A stretch of DNA of 64,000 nucleotides from Candidatus Saccharimonadota bacterium (GTDB taxonomy: Bacteria > Patescibacteriota > Saccharimonadia > Saccharimonadales > Saccharimonadaceae): NCBI GenBank assembly GCA_030445265.1, contig JAUCSC010000001.1, forward strand, positions 248,001-312,000. The letters run 5' to 3'. Shown here one piece after another: positions 53,898 through 61,934 of this stretch. Both the position numbers and the translations under genes were made by a program. Position 1 is the stretch's first letter. Every line of letters starts with the position of its first letter. The notes under the pieces are model-generated. The model was not told the DNA's origin. It saw nothing but the letters and a program-made list of their open reading frames with translations, and ran no database searches.

Positions 53898-54401
53898 ATG
53901 GAATATGTGAAAAAAGTAGAACATCAAATCGCTGAGTGGCTAAAGGATTTGCCGCATTTACCGGCTGGTGGCCAGAAATGGATAGCTGAAAATCTCTGGT
54001 GGATGGTCCTTGCTTACGTCATCATATCGGGAATCGGCCTTCTGATTGCAATAGGTGGCCTCATACTCTTTTCTACCGCTGGCTCAATACTGGCCCCTGT
54101 GGTAACTGGCCCAGCGATATTGACCGCATTCATCGGGATACTCTTTTCTATCGCCACGCTTGTCGTCGCTGCTCTCGCCATTAAGCCACTGAAGGACGTA
54201 CAGAAAAAAGGCTGGGTCCTGCTTTTTCTCGCATTATTGATTTATGCGGTCTCAATCGTCGTCAACGGCATCTTATCCTTTAGCGTCCTCGGGTTCTTCC
54301 TCAGCATTATCTTCGGATTTGTTGGCTTGGCGGTCGCCGGCTACTTCTTGTTTGAAGCCCGTGGCTACTTCGCTCACCCTGCAAAGTCTACTGCGAAGTA
54401 A
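53898..54401 (+). CDS. Four-TM membrane protein, 167 aa
   Basis: A cytosolic amphipathic N-terminus (EYVKKVEHQIAEWLKDLPHLP), then about four helices (34-60, 65-88, 98-120, 122-150). No motif recognised. GAGGGAGA lies before the ATG. Ends 1 bp before the convergent deacetylase stop. Confidence 0.65.
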   Translation: MEYVKKVEHQIAEWLKDLPHLPAGGQKWIAENLWWMVLAYVIISGIGLLIAIGGLILFSTAGSILAPVVTGPAILTAFIGILFSIATLVVAALAIKPLKDVQKKGWVLLFLALLIYAVSIVVNGILSFSVLGFFLSIIFGFVGLAVAGYFLFEARGYFAHPAKSTAK

Positions 54402-54402
54402 T

Positions 54403-56559
54403 TTATAGTTGCGCTTTTGTCTCGATGAAGGCGTCGTTGTACGTTTTGACCGTGATGCCGCTGCTCACGACAGCTTGAATCTGCTTATCAAAGTCAGCGA
54501 TATAACTATCGTATGGTCCAGGATTATTGGCAACGCGGTGATAGACCAGCACGAGCCACGTCTTGTCGGCTTGTGCATGAGCAATCCAAGCAGCGACTTG
54601 TTGTGGCGTCGTGGTATCAAGAATATTCTGGACGCGTATATCATACGCATTGAAATTGTCTTTTGAATTATAGCCTTCATCCACGCTTCGGTGTGACTGA
54701 TAGTACTTCTTTACTTCCGTAACGACTCGGGCGTCATAGTCACCATATGGTGAAGCAAAATTGAGGACTGGCTTACCGATTAACTTTTCAAGATATTGTT
54801 TTGAGTGGGATAGCTCATAGGTAAGTGCGGTCGGTGTCGTCGTTGTCAAGAAGGGATGCGTAACAGTGTGAGAGCATATTTCATGACCGCTCTTGGAGAA
54901 TGCGAGAGCGCCGTTAATGACGGCCTGGCTTTGACCTTCTAAGAACTGGGTAGCGTAGCACTGTGTCGATTTGAGACCATATTTGTTGAGTATCGGCAGG
55001 GCGTTGGTAGCATTATCTTCATGGCCATCATCAAAGGTAAGCGTCAAAAGCGGACGACTAAAGCCAGTAGGGCTGTAAGGGGTAAGACTGTAATTGTCCG
55101 TCTGAAGCCAACCATTCTGACTAATGTAGAAGAAGACCGATGAGGAGACTGCTCCGGCAGGGACCGTAAAGGTGTCACTGTACTTCTGCCATACCGTTGT
55201 ACTGTTTGCAGCTGGCTGGGCAATTGGTAAACCAAAATACTGTGTGCTGCCGTCTGCCATGTTAAACATAGCAACAGGATGTGGCGCTACGTTTGTCTTG
55301 TACCAAGCGGTCACTCGGTACTGGGAGCCGACTTTTAGCGTCGTGATAGGCTCAAAGTACCATTTAGCATCCCCGTCTTTATAATTCGTAACCGTTACCT
55401 TGGTGCTCTTCGTACCAGACTGGCCTTCGTTGACATATTCAAATTTCGGTGTGTTTGTACCCCAGTTGCTAGAAGTCCAGCCAGAGGGCAGATTATTGGC
55501 CGAGGTTTCCATTGAAGGGTTGGCGATAGTCGGTCCAGTAGGTGCTGGCAATGCGACGCTCATACTGACATCATCAATACTCAGTGTGCCGACACGGTCA
55601 ATGAGGTGATACACCGATGCTTTGACGGCAGTAGACGGTGCGGTTATGGTTGCACTGTATTGGGCCCAGGTAGACGCGCTCAATGGGGCGTCGGTAAGAT
55701 CTTGGTATGTATATGCACCGGCAGCATCCTGAAAGGCAACGACGACACGGGTTACGACGCTTGCTTTATAAAAATCACGATATAGGTAACTCTTCGTAGG
55801 GGTGACGGTAACTGGTGCGGCATACCATTTGGCATCACCATTAGTAAAGCTCGTCATAGAAACGGTCGCGCTTCGGCTGCCAGTTCGCCCGGTACTTCCA
55901 TACGTAAAGCTTGCGGTATTTGTACCCCATTTATTATTAAACCAGCTAGCGGGCATAACGCCGTTGGCGGTTTCAAATGATCCATTCGCAATGAGGTTAT
56001 CTTGATCTACTGGTGCGGTAACGGTAGCGGAAAGATTGAAGTCATCAGTCTCGAGTGTACTGACGCTACTGACAAGGTGCATAATTGAAATCTTAGCGGC
56101 GTTTGCTGGTGTCGTGAAGGTACGACTAAAGGCGACCCAAGTGCTACTTGCGGGCATCGTATCAACATACGCATAAGTATTCTTACCAGTCGTATCGGTA
56201 TATTGCAGATCTAATTCACTTGCTCCAGTTGCTTTGTACCAACTCGTATAGGTGTAAGAGGTATTCGGTTTTACGGTGACTGCATCGTGCATCCATTTGG
56301 CATCTCCATCGGTTCGGGCAGTCATGGCTACTTTGAGGCCTTTGCCGGTATGACCTGTCGTCGTGTACGCCAATGTCGTCGTATTTGTGCCCCATTTGTT
56401 GGCAGTCCAGTTAAGAGGAGTAGTTCCGCTCGCTGTTTCGACTGATGGGTTAGCGATAAGATTTACTTCAGCGGCGTTCACAAGGAGTGGCGTTAAGATG
56501 TTTGACAATATGCCAAGTGTAAACAGAAATGATAATAGGATTAAGCGGATGCGATTCAT
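54403..56559 (-). CDS. Secreted polysaccharide deacetylase with three binding modules
   Basis: Signal peptide at residues 1-29 (IRLILLSFLFTLGILSNIL...NAA). Three tandem jelly-roll modules of about 145 residues follow, each starting xxIANxSxETAxxxxPxxW and containing a KWGTNT and GDAKW pair (about 33-178, 188-335, 345-490). A NodB domain (about 505-718) has LTLTFDDGHED, the metal histidines SHTVTHP, SPYGDYD and VYHR. It should de-N-acetylate a cell-surface or host glycan outside the cell. It lies near a processive GT2, as in PgaB/PgaC-type systems. Confidence 0.9.
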   Translation of the reverse strand: MNRIRLILLSFLFTLGILSNILTPLLVNAAEVNLIANPSVETASGTTPLNWTANKWGTNTTTLAYTTTGHTGKGLKVAMTARTDGDAKWMHDAVTVKPNTSYTYTSWYKATGASELDLQYTDTTGKNTYAYVDTMPASSTWVAFSRTFTTPANAAKISIMHLVSSVSTLETDDFNLSATVTAPVDQDNLIANGSFETANGVMPASWFNNKWGTNTASFTYGSTGRTGSRSATVSMTSFTNGDAKWYAAPVTVTPTKSYLYRDFYKASVVTRVVVAFQDAAGAYTYQDLTDAPLSASTWAQYSATITAPSTAVKASVYHLIDRVGTLSIDDVSMSVALPAPTGPTIANPSMETSANNLPSGWTSSNWGTNTPKFEYVNEGQSGTKSTKVTVTNYKDGDAKWYFEPITTLKVGSQYRVTAWYKTNVAPHPVAMFNMADGSTQYFGLPIAQPAANSTTVWQKYSDTFTVPAGAVSSSVFFYISQNGWLQTDNYSLTPYSPTGFSRPLLTLTFDDGHEDNATNALPILNKYGLKSTQCYATQFLEGQSQAVINGALAFSKSGHEICSHTVTHPFLTTTTPTALTYELSHSKQYLEKLIGKPVLNFASPYGDYDARVVTEVKKYYQSHRSVDEGYNSKDNFNAYDIRVQNILDTTTPQQVAAWIAHAQADKTWLVLVYHRVANNPGPYDSYIADFDKQIQAVVSSGITVKTYNDAFIETKAQL

Positions 56560-56673
56560 AAAACCTCTTTAATTGACCTCTTTATTCTCGGTTATAGTAC
56601 TATAGAATTAACAATTTGTCAACAATCATATGTAATAGTAGAAGCTTATGGTTATAACTGTTATACAATACTC

Positions 56674-56702
56674 TTTACAAAAAAGCATAAATAGTGTATA
56701 CT
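56674..56702 (+). promoter_or_regulatory. Strong promoter of LPFTG microprotein
   Basis: TTTACA (56674-56679), 17-bp spacer, TATACT (56697-56702). Start expected near 56709. Confidence 0.7.
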
Positions 56703-56708
56703 GCATAT

Positions 56709-56839
56709 GAAATTGCGGAGTATTCGCTATCGTACCAGGGGTGTGAGCCTGGTATCTGTGACGAACCTACAATTCGATATAAATGGAGCCGTGAGGAGTG
56801 GTGGGCGTATTCGCGACTCTCTAAATAAAGGAGACCATT
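56709..56839 (+). promoter_or_regulatory. Structured 131-nt leader of LPFTG gene
   Basis: Contains TACCAGG-GGTGTGAG-CCTGGTA, two TATTCGC copies and GAGT...ACTC pairing, ending in AAAGGAG 6 nt before the ATG. Much longer than the usual near-zero leaders here; may control translation. No known riboswitch recognised. Confidence 0.45.
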
Positions 56840-57010
56840 ATGTACGGAAAAGGAGCAACCCCTAGTGTCGCTGGTGTAGCTGTACTTCCATTTACTGGAG
56901 GAAACGAAGTACTATTGACCGTCGCAGCAAGCCTTATCGCTCTCGGCGTCGTCGTATTCGTAGCTTCTCTGATCATGGGCCGCAAAAGCCGCCAATCAGA
57001 AGCAAACTAA
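56840..57010 (+). CDS. LPFTG sortase-signal microprotein, 56 aa
   Basis: Short protein MYGKGATPSVAGVAV followed by LPFTG, a hydrophobic helix (LLTVAASLIALGVVVFVASLI) and the positive tail GRKSRQSEAN. This is a complete C-terminal cell-wall sorting signal (LPxTG, TM, charged tail). There is no N-terminal signal peptide and only 15 residues before the motif. A sortase gene lies 80 bp downstream. It may be a surface-anchored peptide, a sortase substrate carrier or a pilin-like unit. The strong promoter and structured leader suggest high expression. Confidence 0.8.
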   Translation: MYGKGATPSVAGVAVLPFTGGNEVLLTVAASLIALGVVVFVASLIMGRKSRQSEAN

Positions 57011-57011
57011 T

Positions 57012-57033
57012 CCTACAGTGGTTACATTGTAGG
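57012..57033 (+). terminator. Hairpin after LPFTG gene
   Basis: CCTACA / TGTAGG stem. Confidence 0.45.
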
Positions 57034-57042
57034 TACATCGAT

Positions 57043-57069
57043 GCGCGGCTTTCATTACGGAAGCCGCGC
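57043..57069 (+). terminator. GC-rich hairpin before sortase
   Basis: GCGCGGCTT-TCATTACGG-AAGCCGCGC, 9 pairs; no strong T run. Separates the LPFTG and sortase units. Confidence 0.55.
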
Positions 57070-57077
57070 TCGTCGTT

Positions 57078-57083
57078 TATAAT
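57078..57083 (+). promoter_or_regulatory. -10 box placing TSS on sortase ATG
   Basis: TATAAT with exactly 6 nt before ATG 57090. Confidence 0.6.
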
Positions 57084-57089
57084 GCATAT

Positions 57090-57692
57090 ATGACTATGAA
57101 AAAAGCCCGAATATTACTATTGATCTCAAGCCTCATCTTTTTTATAGGTGGAGCGACTTTTCTCGGACTGTTTGCATTGCCATATCTTCAAGCCCGGCAA
57201 GCCGCTGCTACCATGCCGGCTGTCTCCGTGGCTACACAACAAACTGAACCGATGCAGCGGCCCGATGACTATATCGGCGGTACTCCGCGACATATTACCG
57301 TACCGTCTGTCGGCATTGATCTAGCGGTCCTCGACGGCCACTACAACGAGCAAAATGGTGAGTGGACCTTGGGTTATGACGGCGCGTACTTCGCGACACC
57401 GACCTCACCAATCTCCAATCAACATGGCAACACGTTAATATACGGACATAATCATGACGCAATCTTTGCTAAATTAGCGGGGGTCAAAGCAGGTGACAAA
57501 GCGACCGTAGCCACTGAAAACGGCTATGTCTTTACCTATGTATATAAATCATCGGAAGATGTGAAACCAACAGATGTATGGATACTCAATGATAACGGAT
57601 ATCCTCAGATGACGCTGCAAACTTGCACAGGGTTTCTTGATCAATATCGCAAGATGTACTTTTGGTCGTTTGAATCGTACGCAAAGGCCTAG
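57090..57692 (+). CDS. Sortase
   Basis: Membrane-anchored transpeptidase: one N-terminal helix (about 5-32) and a sortase barrel. Catalytic histidine in LIYGHNHDAIF, cysteine in LQTCTG, and arginine in DQYRKMYFW. These are the three expected residues in order. Cuts between T and G of LPxTG-type signals and joins the protein to a wall or other acceptor. The LPFTG microprotein just upstream is an obvious candidate substrate. The TATAAT box predicts a leaderless mRNA. The stop overlaps the convergent GT2 by 4 bp. Confidence 0.92.
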   Translation: MTMKKARILLLISSLIFFIGGATFLGLFALPYLQARQAAATMPAVSVATQQTEPMQRPDDYIGGTPRHITVPSVGIDLAVLDGHYNEQNGEWTLGYDGAYFATPTSPISNQHGNTLIYGHNHDAIFAKLAGVKAGDKATVATENGYVFTYVYKSSEDVKPTDVWILNDNGYPQMTLQTCTGFLDQYRKMYFWSFESYAKA

Positions 57693-58978
57693 TGAGCCAC
57701 GTCGAGTAGTGCTTGTGCCGACACCTTATAGCGGCGGCCATCTGTTGACCAGCCTTTGACCTCACTCTTAAATTTACCTAATATGACTACTTCGACAAAC
57801 GCGACGACATAGACGGCAATTTCAACATACCGTAAAAAGTAGAAATAGGGCAGGGCACCGATGAGGTTCCAGCGCTTAGCGGCAATCGAAGCGAAGATTG
57901 CTATGGCACCATTGATGATAAGATCGAGGGCGATAAGGATAGGGATGATCCACCAATTGCCGGTCATAACAATAAGCATCGGTATGAGCACGAGAACTTG
58001 AAAGAAAAAGAGTATCGTCTGAAATATTGAGAAGCTAAGGCTAAGATCAATCTTTTGGAGTCGTGAGCCTATCCGGTATTTTGTTACGCCTTGGAAAAAG
58101 CCTCGTTGCCAGCGCAGGTTCTGCTTGATGAAGTCAGAAAGGGTTTGGGGGTCTTGAGTATAGTTGACTGCTTTTGGAATATATAAAATCTTACCGAGTT
58201 TTTTGCGGTGCACCTGAAGCGTGATGTCGAAGTCTTCTGTCAATGTATTAGCTTCAAATTCCAGATCTTTTAGAATGTCTGTTCGGAAGCAGGTGATCGG
58301 TCCAGGAAAGACGGAGATCATGCCGAGCTTTGCCTGTATTCGACGGGTTACTTGTTGCGAGTACGTGTAGGAGAGCGCACGGTACGTACTTATCCAGTTG
58401 CCGCGAAGGCTTTGGACAAATCCAACCGCAACAGCGTACTTAGCCGGGTCAAGATTCTTGCGGTAATGGCGGAAGTAATCACTTGAAAAGATACTGTCAG
58501 CATCTGCGACATGCAGCCAATCATAGCGATCTTCAAGCTTAAAGTGATCAATGGCCTGTTTGACAGCCATAGCTTTTCCGCTGCGCTCGACATTTAGGAC
58601 GTGGTCCTCGCCAAGTAGATTGGTAGCTATCTCTCTCGTCTTATCAGTCGAGCTATCATTCACGACGTAAATATCTCTTTTTTTCTGACCAGCCGCAATG
58701 GCAGATCGGATCGTTTCAGCAATGATAAGCTCTTCGTTGTGAGCTGGCAGAAGGAGTACGAGTTGTTGACGATTTTTGATGGTTGGTACGGTCTTATCAT
58801 TAAATAACGCAAGTTGATCATAGGTAACAGGCTCAAATTGGGGTACGTTAAGGCGTATGAGCTGAGCGCTCGCCAGCATTTCGGCGCGGGATGGTACCGC
58901 TAATGTGCGGCTAAGAATCGGCCGACGACCGGGTATATGCATATCACGCTGAGGGTAGGTAATCTGATGTTCTGTCAT
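57689..58978 (-). CDS. Processive membrane glycosyltransferase (GT2, PgaC/BcsA-like)
   Basis: GT2 synthase: LLPAHNEELIIAETI, YVVNDSSTDKTREIA, VADADSIF (DxD), TLTEDFDITLQ (TED) and QNLRWQRGFFQG (QxxRW), the full set for processive synthases. C-terminal helices (about 320-345, 350-370, 385-405) form the export channel. Likely makes an N-acetylated exopolysaccharide that the nearby secreted deacetylase modifies (inference). TATAGT (minus strand, 58985-58990) predicts a leaderless transcript. Confidence 0.9.
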   Translation of the reverse strand: MTEHQITYPQRDMHIPGRRPILSRTLAVPSRAEMLASAQLIRLNVPQFEPVTYDQLALFNDKTVPTIKNRQQLVLLLPAHNEELIIAETIRSAIAAGQKKRDIYVVNDSSTDKTREIATNLLGEDHVLNVERSGKAMAVKQAIDHFKLEDRYDWLHVADADSIFSSDYFRHYRKNLDPAKYAVAVGFVQSLRGNWISTYRALSYTYSQQVTRRIQAKLGMISVFPGPITCFRTDILKDLEFEANTLTEDFDITLQVHRKKLGKILYIPKAVNYTQDPQTLSDFIKQNLRWQRGFFQGVTKYRIGSRLQKIDLSLSFSIFQTILFFFQVLVLIPMLIVMTGNWWIIPILIALDLIINGAIAIFASIAAKRWNLIGALPYFYFLRYVEIAVYVVAFVEVVILGKFKSEVKGWSTDGRRYKVSAQALLDVAH

Positions 58979-58984
58979 GATTGC

Positions 58985-58990
58985 ACTATA
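58985..58990 (-). promoter_or_regulatory. -10 box placing TSS on GT2 ATG
   Basis: TATAGT on the minus strand, 6 nt before ATG 58978. Confidence 0.5.
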
Positions 58991-59080
58991 CTATCACAAA
59001 ATTGCTGAAAAGTCAATATAGTTACGCTTAATGCATATGTATGAAGTTGTAGCGGTATTTGATATAATTGTCGAGGTCGG

Positions 59081-59155
59081 TGGGATGTGGCCAAGTGGTA
59101 AGGCACCAGGTTTTGGTCCTGGCATTCGGGGGTTCGAATCCCTCCATCCCAGCCA
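59081..59155 (+). tRNA. tRNA-Gln (TTG), CCA encoded
   Basis: Acceptor TGGGATG/CATCCCA, anticodon stem CCAGG/CCTGG with loop TTTTGGT (TTG), T-arm GGGGG-TTCGAAT-CCCTC, and CCA encoded. TATAAT upstream at about 59062. Confidence 0.95.
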
Positions 59156-59167
59156 CGTGATTATATG

Positions 59168-59190
59168 AAAGACTTCTTCGGAGGTCTTTT
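59168..59190 (+). terminator. Intrinsic terminator after tRNA-Gln
   Basis: AAAGACTTC-TTC-GGAGGTCTTTT stem-loop. Confidence 0.75.
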
Positions 59191-59225
59191 GTTCTTTAAT
59201 GAGCAATCATGTATACTGTTCCCAA

Positions 59226-59420
59226 ATGCTAAAAAAACAAATACTCACTAAAATTCGGCTGACATACTTTTTCATCTTCTTTGCGGGGCTTTTTGTCGCC
59301 CTGACGTTACTGTTGCCTAATATAACGTTTGCGAGTGGTGCGCTGACCTTTTCTCGGTCAACTCGTTCTTGTATGGTTTTATATTGCTCCGATCCTAAGC
59401 GCCCAAAAAGCGAGGATTAA
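59226..59420 (+). CDS. Secreted microprotein, 64 aa
   Basis: Signal peptide: basic KKQILTKIR, hydrophobic core TYFFIFFAGLFVALTLLL, and possible cleavage after TFA. The mature part is about 25 residues with two cysteines (SCMVLYC) that could form a disulfide, and a basic end. ATG 59226 was chosen because TATACT (59212-59217) predicts a 2-nt leader; the ATG at 59199 is upstream of the transcript. No family recognised. Confidence 0.6.
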   Translation: MLKKQILTKIRLTYFFIFFAGLFVALTLLLPNITFASGALTFSRSTRSCMVLYCSDPKRPKSED

Positions 59421-59466
59421 AGAGTTATATAAAATTGTCCGCACCGAATCGAATGCGATATTTGCT

Positions 59467-59952
59467 ATGGTATTGAGTATTAAGAAGCTACCGAAGCCGC
59501 TACGAAATAAGCTGCAGGATATGTTTTTAAATTATTTAAAGAAATCTGTCCGTGAGCAGAAAGCTGGAGCTGGCGAAGTCGAGTATGAAAGACTGATTAC
59601 ATTTTGTCTCGATTACGACGGTGAGCACGAAGAGCAAATTTCGAAACTGCTCGATAAGCTCGTGGCTAATCAGCAGAATCGCACGAATTTTGCCATGCAG
59701 ATGAGCAACCGGGTATATTCGAATGAGTGGATTATTATGTTTATTCTGTTTACCGTCACCTTGTCATTCGTCATTTTTCTTGATGCAGGTGAAGGAGTCG
59801 TCTTTCAACTCCTAGCGGCGTTACTCGCAACGGGCCTGAGTATGCTGCTCGTCATTCTATACAAGATGTCGACTCTGACCCACAAAAAAGCAAAGCAAGT
59901 ATGGAACCCGTATAAAAAGCTTATCGATAGTCATTTCTACCGCATTGACTAG
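59467..59952 (+). CDS. Two-TM membrane protein, 161 aa
   Basis: A helical cytosolic N-terminal region of about 85 residues (LPKPLRNKLQDMFLNYLKKS...EEQISKLLDKLV), two adjacent helices (about 92-112 and 116-137), and a short basic tail. No family recognised. It precedes the ABC exporter by 57 bp but has a separate leaderless-type signal downstream. Confidence 0.6.
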   Translation: MVLSIKKLPKPLRNKLQDMFLNYLKKSVREQKAGAGEVEYERLITFCLDYDGEHEEQISKLLDKLVANQQNRTNFAMQMSNRVYSNEWIIMFILFTVTLSFVIFLDAGEGVVFQLLAALLATGLSMLLVILYKMSTLTHKKAKQVWNPYKKLIDSHFYRID

Positions 59953-60009
59953 CTAGCAACTACCGCTCGATACCGGATTGTTTTTGGGAATATGCTAACC
60001 TAGTATGGT

Positions 60010-61818
60010 ATGCCCAAGCCAAAAAAAATGATGACAAAATTATCTCAGCGCGAACGCTTACGCGCTATTTTTAAGGTTGCAAAAATGACCTACCAGACGG
60101 CACCGGGTGCTGTCTTCGTGCAGGTATTTACGTCGGTATTTAACGCCGTCCTCCCAATTGTTCTCACGTTTTTTGCTGCAGCGACAACAACGGCACTGGC
60201 CGAGGCTTTCAACGGTGATGAATCAGCGGGGCAGCGGGTCCTGCTATTCGTCATCTTGACCGCGGTCCTCGGTGTCTTTTCTTCCGCCTGGTCAACGATT
60301 GAAAATTATATCGGTCAGCTGCTCCGGTATAAGATTGAGGCCTCAATAAGTGATCATATGTACGAGCATTTCCTTCGGCTCGATTTTTGGCATTATGATG
60401 ATAAGGAAACGATTGATACCTACGACAAAGCATCACAGTTTGCCCGTTTTTTCCCATATGTCTTCAGCCGCTTAGCGGATGCCTTCAGCCAGTTGATCGC
60501 TCTGATCGCCGGACTCGTCGCCCTTGTTTTTGTGAGCTGGTGGCTCGGCCTCATCCTCATCGCAGCGGTCATACCGGGACTCATTATTCAGTTCCGTTTA
60601 TCACGAGCGCAGATCAAGCACTGGAATAGTAACGTTGATACGCGGCGATCAATCGGCATCATCGAATGGAGTCTCCTGCAGCCACAGCATATGGCGGAGC
60701 TGCGGCTCTATAGTATGGCGAGGTACTTGCTCGATCTCCGTTCGAAGTTAAGAGACAAGGATGATAAAAAGCGGATAGAATTTGAACGCGCCTTTATCTT
60801 TAAGCGTCTTGGGGCAAATACCCTGGAGGCAGCGGCCGAAGTCATCGCATTGATTTGGACTGCACTTCAGATCATCGGGCATGCCTTTCCGATCGGCTAC
60901 TTTATCTATGTGCAGCAAGTTGTTTCTCGAGCGCTGGGCGGGGCGAACAGTTTCGTGTCGTCGATAAATAATCTTGACGAAGATCTCTCAAACCTGGTGG
61001 AATACCAACGCTTCATTGAGCTTCCTGAATCTGGAACCGGCACAAAACGGTTTCGAGGTACCGTACAGACTATTTCGATCGAGAATGTCTCCTTTACCTA
61101 CCCGCAGGCTAAGGCCCAAGTACTTGATGGTGTCTCATTTGCTATAGATAAAGGCCAGCATGTGGCGATTGTCGGCGAAAATGGGGCAGGTAAGTCGACG
61201 CTCATAAAACTCATTACCGGATTATATCAACCAACCAGCGGCAGTATACTTCTCGACGGCACGCCGCTTGGCGAGTATGAGGTCGACAGTTGGCACCGGC
61301 ACCTCGCCGTGCTCCAGCAAGACTATCTGGCTTTCGGCTTCGCCACGGCCAAAGAGAATATCTACTATGGTGATGTCAGTCACCCGCTGGACAGTTCGCG
61401 ATTTGACAGCGCTGTTGACATGGCGGAAGCACGTAAATTTCTCGAAAAGCTTCCGAATGGGCTCGATAGTTACGTGTCGCCGTGGATGGAAGACGACGAC
61501 GGCAATAAGGGCGTCGATCTTTCTGGTGGTCAATGGCAACGCCTGGCACTGGCAAGGAATTTTTATCGGGACAGCGGCATTATTATTCTTGATGAACCAA
61601 CCTCCGCAATTGACGCACTGGCTGAATCGCGGATCTTCAAACATCTATTTCAGAGTAAAGATAAAACGATCATTACGATTAGCCACCGCCTGACGACGGT
61701 TAAGAAAGCGGATGTTATATATATGATGAAAGACGGGAAGCTCGCGGAAAGTGGCACCTATGATGAACTTGTCGCGCATAAAGGCGCCTTTTACAAAATG
61801 TTTGAATCTCAATTGTAG
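60010..61818 (+). CDS. ABC exporter, fused membrane and ATPase domains
   Basis: 602-residue half-transporter. Transmembrane domain with about six helices (residues 30-330), then the nucleotide-binding domain: Walker A GENGAGKST, Q-loop VLQQDYLAFGF, signature LSGGQWQRLALARN, Walker B IIILDEPTSAIDALAE, H-loop TISHRLTT. Probably a homodimeric exporter of lipid, peptide or drug. Substrate unknown. The -10-like TAACCT and ATG 60010 imply a very short leader. Confidence 0.92.
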   Translation: MPKPKKMMTKLSQRERLRAIFKVAKMTYQTAPGAVFVQVFTSVFNAVLPIVLTFFAAATTTALAEAFNGDESAGQRVLLFVILTAVLGVFSSAWSTIENYIGQLLRYKIEASISDHMYEHFLRLDFWHYDDKETIDTYDKASQFARFFPYVFSRLADAFSQLIALIAGLVALVFVSWWLGLILIAAVIPGLIIQFRLSRAQIKHWNSNVDTRRSIGIIEWSLLQPQHMAELRLYSMARYLLDLRSKLRDKDDKKRIEFERAFIFKRLGANTLEAAAEVIALIWTALQIIGHAFPIGYFIYVQQVVSRALGGANSFVSSINNLDEDLSNLVEYQRFIELPESGTGTKRFRGTVQTISIENVSFTYPQAKAQVLDGVSFAIDKGQHVAIVGENGAGKSTLIKLITGLYQPTSGSILLDGTPLGEYEVDSWHRHLAVLQQDYLAFGFATAKENIYYGDVSHPLDSSRFDSAVDMAEARKFLEKLPNGLDSYVSPWMEDDDGNKGVDLSGGQWQRLALARNFYRDSGIIILDEPTSAIDALAESRIFKHLFQSKDKTIITISHRLTTVKKADVIYMMKDGKLAESGTYDELVAHKGAFYKMFESQL

Positions 61819-61934
61819 CTAGATGACGGCACGTTTTTACCCGATGAGGGGCTGCATTGCCGAGCGAGTGAAGTTTGTTACAGAAGAAAACCACCGTCCC
61901 TCCTTTAATAAGAAGCGTAGCAAAAGGAGGGACG

